In this document: positions 53,068-62,012 of the stretch, one piece after another
How positions within the stretch are numbered: position 1 is the first letter of the stretch
Layout of the letters: every line of letters begins with the position of its first letter
Assembly: GCA_019828565.1 (NCBI GenBank)
Contig: JAHDYR010000038.1
Coordinates: forward strand, 310,001 to 374,000
DNA: 64,000 nucleotides
DNA from: Carpediemonas membranifera
Taxonomy: Eukaryota > Fornicata
Direction of reading: 5' to 3'
Notes under the pieces: generated by a model
Database searches by the model: none
Seen by the model: only the letters and a program-made list of their open reading frames with translations
Told to the model about the DNA's origin: nothing
Translations under genes and position numbers: made by a program

Positions 53068-54075
53068 ATGGGACAGCTTCTCGCCTGTCGCCGCCGTCCA
53101 ACGGAAGAGAAACAGGAAGAGGAAGAATTTAGCTGGAATAAGCGCCGAATTGACCCTGAAATGTTCATGGTCCGGAACAAAAACTGCGAAATCGTTGTCA
53201 GGCAACCAGGCGAGATTGCTGGCAACCAATTCATCATTGAGGAGTGTGAAGGATGTACGATATTCCTAGCGGACTATGCAGACTCCATGACTGTCGATCT
53301 TTGCAAGAACTGCACCATCTTTTTGGCCGGCTGCCAGGGCTCTGTCTTCGTTCGCGACTGTGTAGACTGCCGCTTCGTCCTTGTTTGCCAGCAGTTCCGC
53401 TCTCGTGATTGCAAGGATTGCAAGATCGACCTCTATGCCCGCACACGCCCAATAATCGAGTCAAGCAGCGGCATGTCTTTCGCCTGCTACAACGGCCCCT
53501 CTTTCGAGGGCCATGAACACGTGATGGAGCAGGCTGGACTCGACCCGTTTGTCAACATCTGGTTTGTGGTCCACGACTTCAACGAAGTCGGAGGAGAGAT
53601 CCACTTCACCCAGACCACTCGGGAACCCATCGAGATCCCCACCGAGGCCGGACTCAAGCTTGCTGAGTGCCCCGTTCCTCTCACCAGGGGGCGCGCGAAG
53701 GATGACATGACTTATGTTATCGTCCCCGGCGATCGGGCAGATATTGCCCGGCAGATTGTGCGTACCTACGTCTCATCTACCGCGTTCACGAGCTCAGTTG
53801 CCGCCGTGTGTGCCGGCGCTGCCTCGAACGACCAGGTCGCTGCCCTAGTCACCAAGGGCGGCGACGGGCCACGGGCTCACAACGACTTCTTCTCGGCCGC
53901 GATGAAGGCGAAGCGGGTAATTGTCATTGAGCTGGAAGGATCGAATGCACCCTTCGACTTCAGCGATGCCGTGTCTCGCTTGGATCCTCCGGACGCCAAG
54001 GTTGTCCTTCAGGTTGCCGGGGAGGCGAACTCCATGGTGAGAATGACGTGGATGGCCACGCTCGAGCAAAAGTGA
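53068..54075 (+). CDS. RP2: RP2-like ARL3 GTPase-activating protein
   Basis: 335 residues. The ATG at 53068 gives MGQLLACRRR, matching the short lipidated N-terminus of RP2 (Gly2 for myristoylation, Cys7 for palmitoylation); an upstream in-frame extension is not needed. TBCC domain (about 43-165): 'PGEIAGNQFIIEECEGCTIFLADYADSMTVDLCKNC', 'CQQFRSRDCKDCKIDLYARTRPIIESSS'. Arg111 and Gln109 correspond to the catalytic Arg118 and Gln116 of human RP2. The C-terminal half (about 195-335) is the NDPK-like domain. RP2 activates GTP hydrolysis by ARL3 at the ciliary base and so releases lipidated cargo into cilia; this points to a flagellated cell. Confidence 0.93.
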   Translation: MGQLLACRRRPTEEKQEEEEFSWNKRRIDPEMFMVRNKNCEIVVRQPGEIAGNQFIIEECEGCTIFLADYADSMTVDLCKNCTIFLAGCQGSVFVRDCVDCRFVLVCQQFRSRDCKDCKIDLYARTRPIIESSSGMSFACYNGPSFEGHEHVMEQAGLDPFVNIWFVVHDFNEVGGEIHFTQTTREPIEIPTEAGLKLAECPVPLTRGRAKDDMTYVIVPGDRADIARQIVRTYVSSTAFTSSVAAVCAGAASNDQVAALVTKGGDGPRAHNDFFSAAMKAKRVIVIELEGSNAPFDFSDAVSRLDPPDAKVVLQVAGEANSMVRMTWMATLEQK

Positions 54076-54126
54076 ATGCGGTTGTAAATAATACGCGTTT
54101 GTGGCTATTTACATTCTTCGTGTATC

Positions 54127-54720
54127 TTATGTATTCTGCTCATCCATTGCAGAGGCGGGCGACACTCTCTGGCTCAGCTGAGGGAGCTGCGCAGAGAGTG
54201 GCTCAACTGTGGCCTGGGTGGGGGTCGCGGGTTCAGATTCCTCGGATCCACTGGACATAGGCTCGTTCGGGCTGGCCATCTCGGCGAGGAAGGCGGGCGA
54301 CGGGTCGAACGTCGCAGTCCCGGGCGGGGGCTCTGCGCCGTCGTTCTCCAGGGCCGCCACGTCGCGCGGCTGAATCTCAATAACATCGGCATTATACGAC
54401 TGTCCGGACATCACAGTGATCGTCTTCCGCCACACCCGCTGAGCTTTTGGCCCTGCGCGGGTGAAACACATGATGAACTGGAGGACGATGAGCAGAGCGG
54501 TGCAGGCGATGAGAAACAGGAGGAAAATGAAGGATATCAAGTTCTCTGTGGATTCTTCATTATCACCAAGCATCGAGGAAAGGATAATGCCCTCTACGAA
54601 GATGAACACGCCAACTGTGTCATGGAGCATGCAGAAAGACGAACGAATGAAGAAGCTGAAGAGAAAGACGAATAAATTAGCCAGTAGAGTGCCGTTGGAG
54701 GGACGAATGAGGAACTTCAT
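54127..54720 (-). CDS. Two-pass membrane protein (unknown)
   Basis: 197 residues. Hydrophobic helices at about 12-30, 36-52 and 66-86 ('LISFIFLLFLIACTALLIVLQFIMCF'), then a basic stretch and a Pro/Ser/Glu-rich cytoplasmic tail. The first helices could form a hairpin. No family recognised. Convergent with RP2, only 51 bp between stop codons. Confidence 0.6.
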   Translation of the reverse strand: MKFLIRPSNGTLLANLFVFLFSFFIRSSFCMLHDTVGVFIFVEGIILSSMLGDNEESTENLISFIFLLFLIACTALLIVLQFIMCFTRAGPKAQRVWRKTITVMSGQSYNADVIEIQPRDVAALENDGAEPPPGTATFDPSPAFLAEMASPNEPMSSGSEESEPATPTQATVEPLSAQLPQLSQRVSPASAMDEQNT

Positions 54721-54987
54721 CGTGCCGCTCGCGAGAATGTCATCGCGAGAGACGTGTCATCAAAAGATTTGTCGAAATCTGACATCAGACGCTCTTGTAC
54801 ATCCTCCATATGAAGCGTGCCGCCTAAGGCGACTAACACGCCCATCATCTTGGGCGGACACACCATGCTTCATTCAGCCCGACCCAAGCGGCATCTGATT
54901 TCCTTCCGACTGCCACGAATGACAGTGTCAAATCGAGAAAGACAACCGTCAACTCGGATCAGCCCGCTCAGCCTCACTCAGTCGCCA

Positions 54988-56517
54988 TTATAAGCTGATT
55001 ACGTTCAAAACTGGGCTGGAAGGCCCCGCACACCTGGCGATGCCTCCCCTGGTACGCCGGTACCACTGGCCCTCGCCGTCTCTAACATGGTCGCTGTAGT
55101 CGAACTGGATGGCAGTAAAGCCCTCGATCTCCGCCAGACCGCACCGGAACGACCAGAGCCGAGTCGACTCGTCGGACACGATAATGATCACATTGGTCGA
55201 AATATAAACACGCGAGACACTATCAGGGACGTCCAGAGGCATGGCTGGCGTGACTATCTCCCTTTCCCCGTGACCACCGAGGAGACGCGCTCGGTAGATA
55301 GACAAAGGCACCTCACCGCTGAACAGAAGCTGTCGGCCGCTAAGGAAGATGTTAAACTCAGGGGTGGCCGCGATAACTCGGTTCGCCCAGAACGGCATGT
55401 CGATCATGCCCTCCATCGTCTCAGCATGCCCGAGACCCATCTGACCATTGTCATTTCGCCCTGAAAACAGCTGTCGGTCGCCCATACTCATGATTGTGAT
55501 GTCTGCCACATTGATGATATGATCTGGGACAAACCCATTGGGCATCGGGATGCGCTGGAAGCGGTTGCAGACAGCGTTTGGGCCTACGAACCACACAGCA
55601 CCCTTCCCAGCCACGAGAGTGCCCAGCGCGGTGACTATAAACGTGCGGCTGTGGCCCATCGTCACGTGCTTCACGAGTGTGTGCTTCTGCCAGGGGGCCA
55701 GGCCATCTTCAAAAGCGGCCAACTTGGGCTCTGCGCTGAACTTTACCCTGGCTGGGAAGCGTAAGTGCTGCGGGCTGACCCCTAGCTGGCCGTCCTTATT
55801 CATCCCGTAGCCCCATACACCACGGGGAGTGATGGCTAGCGCTGAGTAGTGATCTGTCACAACGGAGAGGGCCCTAGGCATCTGGGCGTGGTAGAAGTGA
55901 GTGTCACGGATGGCGTGCATCTTGAAAAGGAGGCCTGCATACTCTTTGTGGGCGAACTTATCGGATTGGTGGAAGCTCGCGCCGTCCTTCTCGGCGATGA
56001 CAAAACAGAAGTAGAACTTTCGGCACATGAACCAGATATACTTGCTTTCTGGCCGTAACTGAAGTCTGAAAGCGGGCGAAAGGCTGTCCTCGAGGTCTGG
56101 GTTGGCTCCACTCGCCATCATCACGGCCCACAGCGTGCCTTGGAGCAGGGTGTGCAGGGCGACCGGGAGCTCCTGCCCCTCCGCGAGCTCGACGTTCATG
56201 GAGAGCGGGGGGCCGTCTGCGAGGATCGAGCGGGCGCGGTCGAGCAGGGCTTGCGCCGTTGGTTTCAGAGGGGGAATTCTCGAGAGCATGGTTTGCAGGG
56301 ATTCGAGTTCTGCGCTGCTCGCTGATGCACTGGTGGTCTCTGCATCGCGCTCTACCGGCATGACCTTGTTGAAGTGCCTGGAGTAGGCGTGGCGGAGCAG
56401 AGAGGGGATGTCCCCGGGGATGTAGGCGGTTGCAACAGTCGAAACGCGGAATGCGGATATCAGCGCATGCTCAACGCCCAATGCCGCGGAATCGTGTTGT
56501 GGCGCTGCTTCGCCCAT
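54988..56517 (-). CDS. RCC1-like beta-propeller protein with constant N-terminal module (intact)
   Basis: 509 residues from ATG 56517. The constant module (about 140 residues, ending ...VMMASGANPDLED) is followed by 'SKYIWFMCRKFYFCFVIAEKDG', then propeller blades 'GVWGYGMNKDGQLGVSPQ' and 'QLFSGRNDNGQMGLGHAETMEGMIDMPF'. The latter part ends 'WRTRGGIARCAG...' at a stop at 54988. Identity to the other copies begins at about 56722, 205 bp upstream of the ATG, exactly where the other members have 'TCATGCCCACC', and ends at about 56095. The propeller is only moderately similar to that at 39768 and 48358. Confidence 0.8.
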   Translation of the reverse strand: MGEAAPQHDSAALGVEHALISAFRVSTVATAYIPGDIPSLLRHAYSRHFNKVMPVERDAETTSASASSAELESLQTMLSRIPPLKPTAQALLDRARSILADGPPLSMNVELAEGQELPVALHTLLQGTLWAVMMASGANPDLEDSLSPAFRLQLRPESKYIWFMCRKFYFCFVIAEKDGASFHQSDKFAHKEYAGLLFKMHAIRDTHFYHAQMPRALSVVTDHYSALAITPRGVWGYGMNKDGQLGVSPQHLRFPARVKFSAEPKLAAFEDGLAPWQKHTLVKHVTMGHSRTFIVTALGTLVAGKGAVWFVGPNAVCNRFQRIPMPNGFVPDHIINVADITIMSMGDRQLFSGRNDNGQMGLGHAETMEGMIDMPFWANRVIAATPEFNIFLSGRQLLFSGEVPLSIYRARLLGGHGEREIVTPAMPLDVPDSVSRVYISTNVIIIVSDESTRLWSFRCGLAEIEGFTAIQFDYSDHVRDGEGQWYRRTRGGIARCAGPSSPVLNVISL

Positions 56518-56722
56518 CCAAGCTGGCGCTGTCCTCTTGTGGCCACAGTCGCCGAGTCGTCGACCACCGACGCGCGCCGAGAGTGCTGCCACCAGCTAGG
56601 CTGCGCCATCCCAGCGCGCTGACGGGCGTCGACTGCCCCAGTCCCGGCCGAAGCGCCGATCCACAGAGCACTCGGGTTCTGGCGATGCCGCTCGGGAAGC
56701 AAGGGAACGCCGGTGGGCATGA

Positions 56723-57027
56723 TCCTGTTTCTCTATTTAGGTAAGATGGCATTCAGTAAAGCAGGGTCGCCACGTCAGTCTCGAGTCGACCATGGATCCC
56801 CCAGGATCGGGACCCATCCCCATGCCTTGGCGTTGGACAGGACGAAAGCTGAGTGATGAAACTAGCAATTCACGATAGTATTGAGTACAATGGAACATAA
56901 AGTAGTGGTACCAAGACTGTACTTTGCCAATATCGCCCCACCTCCTTGGTGATACACTGCCGTCCACCATTCGGATGCATGCCGAGAGAACAACGCCCAG
57001 TCTACCGCATTTTAACCGTGGGTCGAA
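56723..57027. other. Intergenic region
   Basis: No gene recognised between the shared 5' module of the RCC1-like gene and the 3' end of the methyltransferase gene. Confidence 0.5.
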
Positions 57028-57747
57028 TCACCCCTCCGCGACGAATGCCCACACGTGGACTGGATATAGCCCGGGCCTCGTCTCCACAGCATGGTCAGCA
57101 AGCTTGAACCCAGCATTCGTTGCATGCCTCTTGACTGCTATCGCGGGCCTGATAAGGAAGTTATCGTCATCATCCAGGAAGTAACTTGAGTTCGATGTGG
57201 TGTTGTCCTTAATGATGAGAACGCCCGTCTCGCTGAGGGAAGCCCTAAGTTTGGTCAGGACCCCGTGCATTTCCGCGTCTGTGATGTACCCAATTGCCCA
57301 TTGAATCCAGATAATATCATAGCATGCGTCCTTTGGGGGGTCGAAGGAAGTGAAGGTGGCGCAGTAGCGCTGCGTCACCGCATCTGACCCGACAAGCTCG
57401 ATAGAGCTGTCGAGGAACCTTTGACATGGCTCAAGCATGTGCACTTCCTTGGCTACCTTCAGCATCAGGGCCTTGGTGACACGTCCAACACCAGCACCAC
57501 AATCAAGGCCTCTGGGAACCGGGAGAGATGGAATAATGCCCTTGGTGTGAAGACGCTGGATGAACTTGAGAGATCTCGGGATGTCGTCTCTCACTGAATC
57601 CTCTAAACCCCCAAGCATACCTGCGACAGTGGCATCCTGGTTGCTGTAGTACTTTTCAGTAGCATCAAGCCAAGCTGCCGTCTTGTGTTTCGCCCAAAAC
57701 TCCTCGATGTTCTTGTACGTGGCTCCACTCGCTGTAACGACCGACAT
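57028..57747 (-). CDS. Protein N-terminal methyltransferase, NTMT1/METTL11A-like
   Basis: 239 residues from ATG 57747. 'EKYYSNQDATVAGMLGGLEDSV' corresponds to the NTMT1 start (YWxxIPPTVDGMLGG). The SAM-binding motif I is GLDCGAGVGRVTK, followed by 'LEPCQRFLD', 'YDIIWIQWAIGYITD' (NTMT1: YDVIWIQWVIGHLTD) and 'GVLIIKDN'. These are diagnostic for enzymes that methylate the alpha-amino group of proteins starting X-Pro-Lys/Arg. Length matches animal NTMT1 (223 residues). It lies 116 bp from the 30-bp element repeat. Confidence 0.92.
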   Translation of the reverse strand: MSVVTASGATYKNIEEFWAKHKTAAWLDATEKYYSNQDATVAGMLGGLEDSVRDDIPRSLKFIQRLHTKGIIPSLPVPRGLDCGAGVGRVTKALMLKVAKEVHMLEPCQRFLDSSIELVGSDAVTQRYCATFTSFDPPKDACYDIIWIQWAIGYITDAEMHGVLTKLRASLSETGVLIIKDNTTSNSSYFLDDDDNFLIRPAIAVKRHATNAGFKLADHAVETRPGLYPVHVWAFVAEG

Positions 57748-57862
57748 CAATCTCGTCTTCGTCGGTGATGTGCCGCGCAGGATTAGAATTGTTGAGTCTA
57801 AAGACGACAGCCTAAGTCACCTTTACATGAATCCTCCACATAAACCCTCTAAATACCACAGG

Positions 57863-57892
57863 TGAAGTATCATAGAGTGCACAGTGCAAGCA
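57863..57892 (+). repeat. 30-bp sequence shared with 11725-11754, beside the second Fanzor-like gene
   Basis: Perfect match over 30 bp. It starts 16 bp beyond the stop that ends the minus-strand Fanzor-like reading frame. On the minus strand CAGTG/CACTG around CTTG can form a small hairpin straddling its inner border. Confidence 0.7.
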
Positions 57893-57907
57893 CTGCGTCT
57901 CTCCACT

Positions 57908-59341
57908 TCAATTAGCTTGCCCGGAGGCGAAGACTAGCGGCTGGTTAGCCGTAATTGGTGTATTGGGGTTATAGTTGGGAAGACGGGCTGGAGGTCTTGG
58001 ATTTCTGAAAGCACTGGCTTGATACTGTGCATCCGTCATGAGGCCGCAATCCAAGATGTTCTGTGCAGCAGTCTTGTCTCTGTGGGAGAGATTGAGTTAA
58101 GTGGATGTAGGATTGGAATTGAGGCGTTGCTGTCTGTACCATGGAGCACCTTGACAATTCGGGTTGTGGCATCGCATCGTGCGCCTCGTGTAGCGAGTTC
58201 TACGGAACCTCGCGCGGCAGAAGGGGCAGACGAGTGAGGTTCGGAACTCGTTAGTCATCCGCACTTCAGCAGTGATGTTGAAAGCTCTCATGATGTGTGG
58301 TAGTGATTTTGCAAAGCGACCATACGGCGCGCATGGATGCACCCGACGGGGCGTCTTGAATCTAGCGCTTCCGTAGAAGACAACCAGCCTGGTGGGGGCT
58401 GCCCGGGGAGGGGCAATACCGCGAGGGAGTCGCCGAGGAGTCCATCCTAGGGTGCGAGCAAGCAGCTCCCCAGCTCTGTGGAAGTGCTTTTGACGCAAGA
58501 TGTGGTTCGTCAGGCGCACTCTGCGGAAGCTCTTGACCATCCCAGCGTCGAATATTTCCTGCTCGTGGAGGAGCACAAACCTAATCGAGTTTTGTAGACT
58601 ATCTAGATTTGTACTTTTGAATGACGCAGGAGTCATGTCGAACGCGAAGCTGGGGGTCTTGGTGTACCCACACTTCGGGACCACACCGGAGCTGGTGGTG
58701 CCATCTGGGTGGCGGATGAAGAATCCACCCAGAGCCCGAGCACCCGGGTCGAAACCCATGAGGTGGGCATCGGGGTCTGGCGCGGGGCGAGCATCTGCGT
58801 CATCCACACCCAGACGCTCCCGAACCTTTCGCTTCATCGTCGGGTTGCCACTGGCACGTCTGTTGACGTATGGCAGAGCACCAACTTGGACCGTGAGGTC
58901 CACGGCGACCCCATCTGTCTTGACAGACAGCACCCGACGGATGTTCGGAGGAAGAGCCTCCAGCTGTTCTCGGGTCATGCGCTCAGTGGCATGATGCTCC
59001 GGGTCGACCCCAAGTTGGGCAAGCCAAGCCGGGTTCAGCACGTTGAGAGAACAGGGAACGTGCATGAACCCGGGGCGGACCGGAGCCATCGGGACAAGCG
59101 GAACAAGCTTGGGGCCAGCCAGCGGCTTGTCACCCGGAAGAGGCGGATGGGCGGTGTTGAATGCCGCAACCATATCCGTGAGCTCTCCCAGAGCCGCGGA
59201 GATCCGCCAGACGCAGGGCAGCGTGAGTAGAACGCCCTCGTCGACTCGTCCCGGAGTTGAGATCTTTGCAAGGTGCTCATCAACGATCGCCTTGACAGCG
59301 CGTTGTTCGGTGCGCAACCGGGTGATGTCGTCCCGGGGCAC
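57908..59341 (-). pseudogene. Fanzor-like RNA-guided nuclease, second copy, in-frame stop before the last catalytic motif
   Basis: One frame from about 59341 to the stop at 57908-57910, interrupted only by TAA at 58097-58099. Up to that stop: 'PKLVPLVPMAPVRPGFMHVP' (shared with copy 1), MGFDPGARALGG (RuvC first Asp), TNEFRTSLVCPFC (Glu block) and zinc ribbon CPFC...CHNPNC. After the TAA the same frame reads LNLSHRDKTAAQNIL, the third RuvC motif, aligned with copy 1 'LNLSHRDKSTSENIL'. No ATG lies at the 5' end (frame begins after a stop near 59365; first codons include GTG), so the start may also be lost. About 45-50% identity to copy 1 by eye, so the two are old relatives, not a fresh duplication. 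Confidence 0.75.
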
Positions 59342-59516
59342 GTCGTATCGTCGTCGGATCAGGTGCAGTTTATGTCAGAGGCGTTCCCATCGCCTTACAA
59401 GCGCTCAATAGCAGCGATGTGGTACGCAAGATCACCCCTGTCCACTGCGCGCATTTTCATTTGGGGTCAGTCGAGTCGGATGTCGTAGTCGCATGACAAG
59501 TGAAACAACGCCAGCA

Positions 59517-59910
59517 ATGTCTGAGTATACAGAGACACTTGATACGGAGATCTGGGAAGATCTTCGTGAAGCTAATGAGGATGACCCATCATTTGTCGAC
59601 GAGGTTCGTTTCTGACCGCTGTTTCTTACTGCAGATCACTGGAATCTTCGTCACCTCTGCGAAGGAAAGCATAGAGCAGCTGAAAGAAGCATGGGACGCC
59701 AAGGAAATGGATAGTATCCAGCGCTACGCACACAAGCTCCGCGGCTCGTCGTCACAGGTGGGGCTTATCAACTTCCAAGAGCTCATGGGCAACATAATGT
59801 CTGACGCGACCAAACACGACAAGGAGAAGATAGGTGCGAACATGGAGCATCTAGACGGGCAGTGGGACGTCAGCCTCGCTACTCTGATGGCTGAAGTCAG
59901 CAAGGCTTGA
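59517..59910 (+). CDS. Histidine phosphotransfer (HPt) protein, one intron
   Basis: 120 residues from two exons (59517-59603, 59635-59910). Exon 1: MSEYTETLDTEIWEDLREAN plus 'EDDPSFVDE'. Exon 2 holds the four-helix bundle with AHKLRGSSSQVGL, where His62 is the phosphoacceptor (family pattern HxLKGSSxxxG). The fold and size match stand-alone HPt proteins that relay phosphate from a sensor histidine kinase to a response regulator. No kinase or regulator partner lies in the window, so the organism must have phosphorelay genes elsewhere (inference). Confidence 0.9.
59604..59634 (+). other. 31-nt intron in the HPt gene
   Basis: Begins GTTCGT, ends TACTGCAG. Removal joins GAG to ATC and restores the first helix of the HPt domain. 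Very convincing because both flanks are family-like. Confidence 0.85.
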
Positions 59911-60041
59911 TAAAGAGCGAAAGGGGATTGGGGACATGGGTTGGGGCCGAGTCAGGGTCAAGTGGATGTGTCGCTGACAGTCCTTGGCCGTGTGATGGAA
60001 TGACTCGGGCGGAGTCGATACGATATTGCACACGAACCACC

Positions 60042-60710
60042 ATGGGCGGAGGGGCCAGTGTTTTGGGCCAAACTGTAACTTCGGTTGCTCAATCCGGTCA
60101 ATCGCGCTTACCTGAGTTGCCTTCAAGCGTCGCCATGGTCACTAGCCGGATTCCAGAGCAATACATCCCATTCTCCACCATACTAAGTCCAATGCTGAAT
60201 CCAGCACGCTACAAATTATCCCAAGATGATGAAGATGATGAATTTGAGCGCTCTTTCCTCGCGACCACCGCGAATTTCGATGACGACGTAGACATCAACG
60301 ATTCCGACACCCACAGTCCCAGCGACAGTGGCGCCGGCCTCTTCGACGACGAGCTCGACGACCACGTGTTTATGCTAGACGAGGACGAGGCCGAGGAAGA
60401 TCTCAAGGCGGCCGTCCCCTTGCAGGCGATCTGTCGTGCCCAGATTATCCGACACACCACGAAGATCGGTGTCGAGAGCACCATTGTCAACATAGGGAAG
60501 GAGCTTTCCGCAGAGAAGAAGAAGACACTGGGGAAGTCCGGGTCGTCGAAGGCCATCCACGTGAACAGAACAGGGGATTCCGTCAGGGCCGCCGTCATCG
60601 CGGAGATGTCGGCGGAGGCTGAGGCGGCACTGGAGCAAACGGCACAAAAGGGGCTGGCGGCAATGGTCACAGCGCAGCAGGAGGCTTATCTGAAGGACCA
60701 GGGTATATGA
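60042..60710 (+). CDS. Acidic hypothetical protein, possible N-myristoylation
   Basis: 222 residues from ATG 60042, chosen because MGGGASVLGQ is a good N-myristoylation signal; the frame is open further upstream. Residues 60-140 are acidic with 'DDEDDEFERSF', 'DDDVDINDSD', 'DEDEAEEDLKAA'. Then comes 'VPLQAICRAQIIRHTTKIG', resembling an IQ-like motif. The C-terminus is helical and Ala/Glu-rich. No family recognised. It lies 131 bp after the HPt gene on the same strand. Confidence 0.6.
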   Translation: MGGGASVLGQTVTSVAQSGQSRLPELPSSVAMVTSRIPEQYIPFSTILSPMLNPARYKLSQDDEDDEFERSFLATTANFDDDVDINDSDTHSPSDSGAGLFDDELDDHVFMLDEDEAEEDLKAAVPLQAICRAQIIRHTTKIGVESTIVNIGKELSAEKKKTLGKSGSSKAIHVNRTGDSVRAAVIAEMSAEAEAALEQTAQKGLAAMVTAQQEAYLKDQGI

Positions 60711-60837
60711 CGATATGCACAGGCATAATAGATGAGGGCTGGAGGTAGACGGTGCCATAATGCATGGTAGATGGGATTGATGAGAACGTTTAGGTGGCGG
60801 AGGTCGACCGACGTTAGAAGCCATTTTAATCAAGCAA

Positions 60838-61090
60838 ATGAGCCTCAATCACTTTCCCTACTCACTCACACACGTCGTGGCCCGCCCCGTAAGCACCCAC
60901 CACCGCACAGGACACCACCATCGCCGTCCCCTGGTTCGTGGCCTTCCTTATTGTCGCCTGGGTCCCCTTCATTGGCCAAGACATATACGTCGCCCTCATC
61001 GCATGGGCTATCATCCTCATCTGCAACGTTGTCTTCGGCATCTACTGGGACTTCATGACTGTGACGGACTTAAGAACGTCGGGCAGCTAG
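60838..61090 (+). CDS. 76-residue two-helix membrane protein, possibly V-ATPase subunit e
   Basis: Two exons, 60838-60888 and 60911-61090, joined by removing a 22-nt GTAAGC...CACAG intron. The product has two hydrophobic helices ('TIAVPWFVAFLIVAWVPFIG' and 'IYVALIAWAIILICNVVFGIYW') separated by a short polar turn. Size and layout (70-81 residues, VPWF near the first helix) resemble the V-ATPase e subunit, a small Vo membrane component. Sequence identity is too low to be sure. Without splicing, the second helix frame has no ATG, so an intron or other upstream exon is required. Confidence 0.45.
60889..60910 (+). other. Possible 22-nt intron
   Basis: Begins GTAAGC and ends CGCACAG. It would be among the shortest introns in any nuclear genome; supported only by the reading frame. 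Confidence 0.4.
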
Positions 61091-61355
61091 CTCTGCTTCA
61101 TAAATCTGGATTAACAGTATGACAGGTCTCACCGTTGTAAGTCGGTCGATATCGCACCAAATCTATTGCCGAAAAATGCTATGCATGGCGAGTAGACACA
61201 CATCGACCTATCGCAAAGCGGCAGATACAGTCTCGTTTATGTATGTGCATTATGTATTACGTAACATGACATGGATAAATTCGTGACCGGTCCCACCAGT
61301 CCAACTCTGTCAGCGGCTCGGCCGGGCTTAGAGCCCAGGAGCGGAGCAGCGAGTA

Positions 61356-62012
61356 ATGTTCGCGAAACGGGATCTTATCTTGCACAGGGGCGACAGGACG
61401 ATGCATGCTCCATTCTTCGGCGCCAATACTGTTGGAAAGACAACGTTAGTGAACAGATTGGTCGGTACTATTGATGAATTAACAACTATTCCCACTTTAA
61501 CATTCAATGTGGAGACGATCAAGTTTGGAGGGCCAGGTTCGGGGTTTCCGCGCTCTAAGATCACGATATGGGACCTTGGCGGTGCATACAAGTTCCACGA
61601 GCTGCACTACCATTATCTGAACGAGAAGATGGCCGTCATGTGTCTCATCACCAACCCGCACGAGAAAGATTCGTGGCGTCTCGACAAGCAACGAGAATAC
61701 CTCCACCGAATCCTCGACCACGACACCAAGACGCGGCCCCTGATTGTCGTGGCCAACTACCACACCGACGATTGGGCCGACTGCCCCGATGCCATGACCC
61801 CCGACGGCCTGGCGGACGAGCTCGGCCTGTTCAACCTCGCCGACAGGATGTGGACGGTCATCCCATGCAACGCGGTCTCGGGGAAGAACGTTGGCGCGCT
61901 CCTCCCCCTCATCGCCAGGGTCTCTGCGGCCGAAGGGGCCCGAGGCACGACCCAGCCCTCCGTGGCCCCCGAGCTGCAGCCGGACGCTGTGCCATCAAAC
62001 GGGGCGAAGTAG
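61356..62012 (+). CDS. Divergent ARF/ARL-like GTPase
   Basis: 218 residues from ATG 61356. P-loop GANTVGKTT (22-30; ARF family GLDxAGKTT), switch I 'IPTLTFNVETIKF' (family PTxGFNVE), and the interswitch WDLGGA (72-77), where the catalytic Gln of WDxGGQ is Ala77. The base-recognition NKxD reads NYHTD (134-138). The last motif NAVSGKNVG fits SAxxGxN. Loss of the Gln suggests very slow hydrolysis, and the altered G4 may relax guanine specificity. The C-terminus has a 30-residue disordered tail. No N-terminal Gly for myristoylation. Regulation is probably by scaffolds rather than classic GAPs (inference). Confidence 0.7.
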   Translation: MFAKRDLILHRGDRTMHAPFFGANTVGKTTLVNRLVGTIDELTTIPTLTFNVETIKFGGPGSGFPRSKITIWDLGGAYKFHELHYHYLNEKMAVMCLITNPHEKDSWRLDKQREYLHRILDHDTKTRPLIVVANYHTDDWADCPDAMTPDGLADELGLFNLADRMWTVIPCNAVSGKNVGALLPLIARVSAAEGARGTTQPSVAPELQPDAVPSNGAK

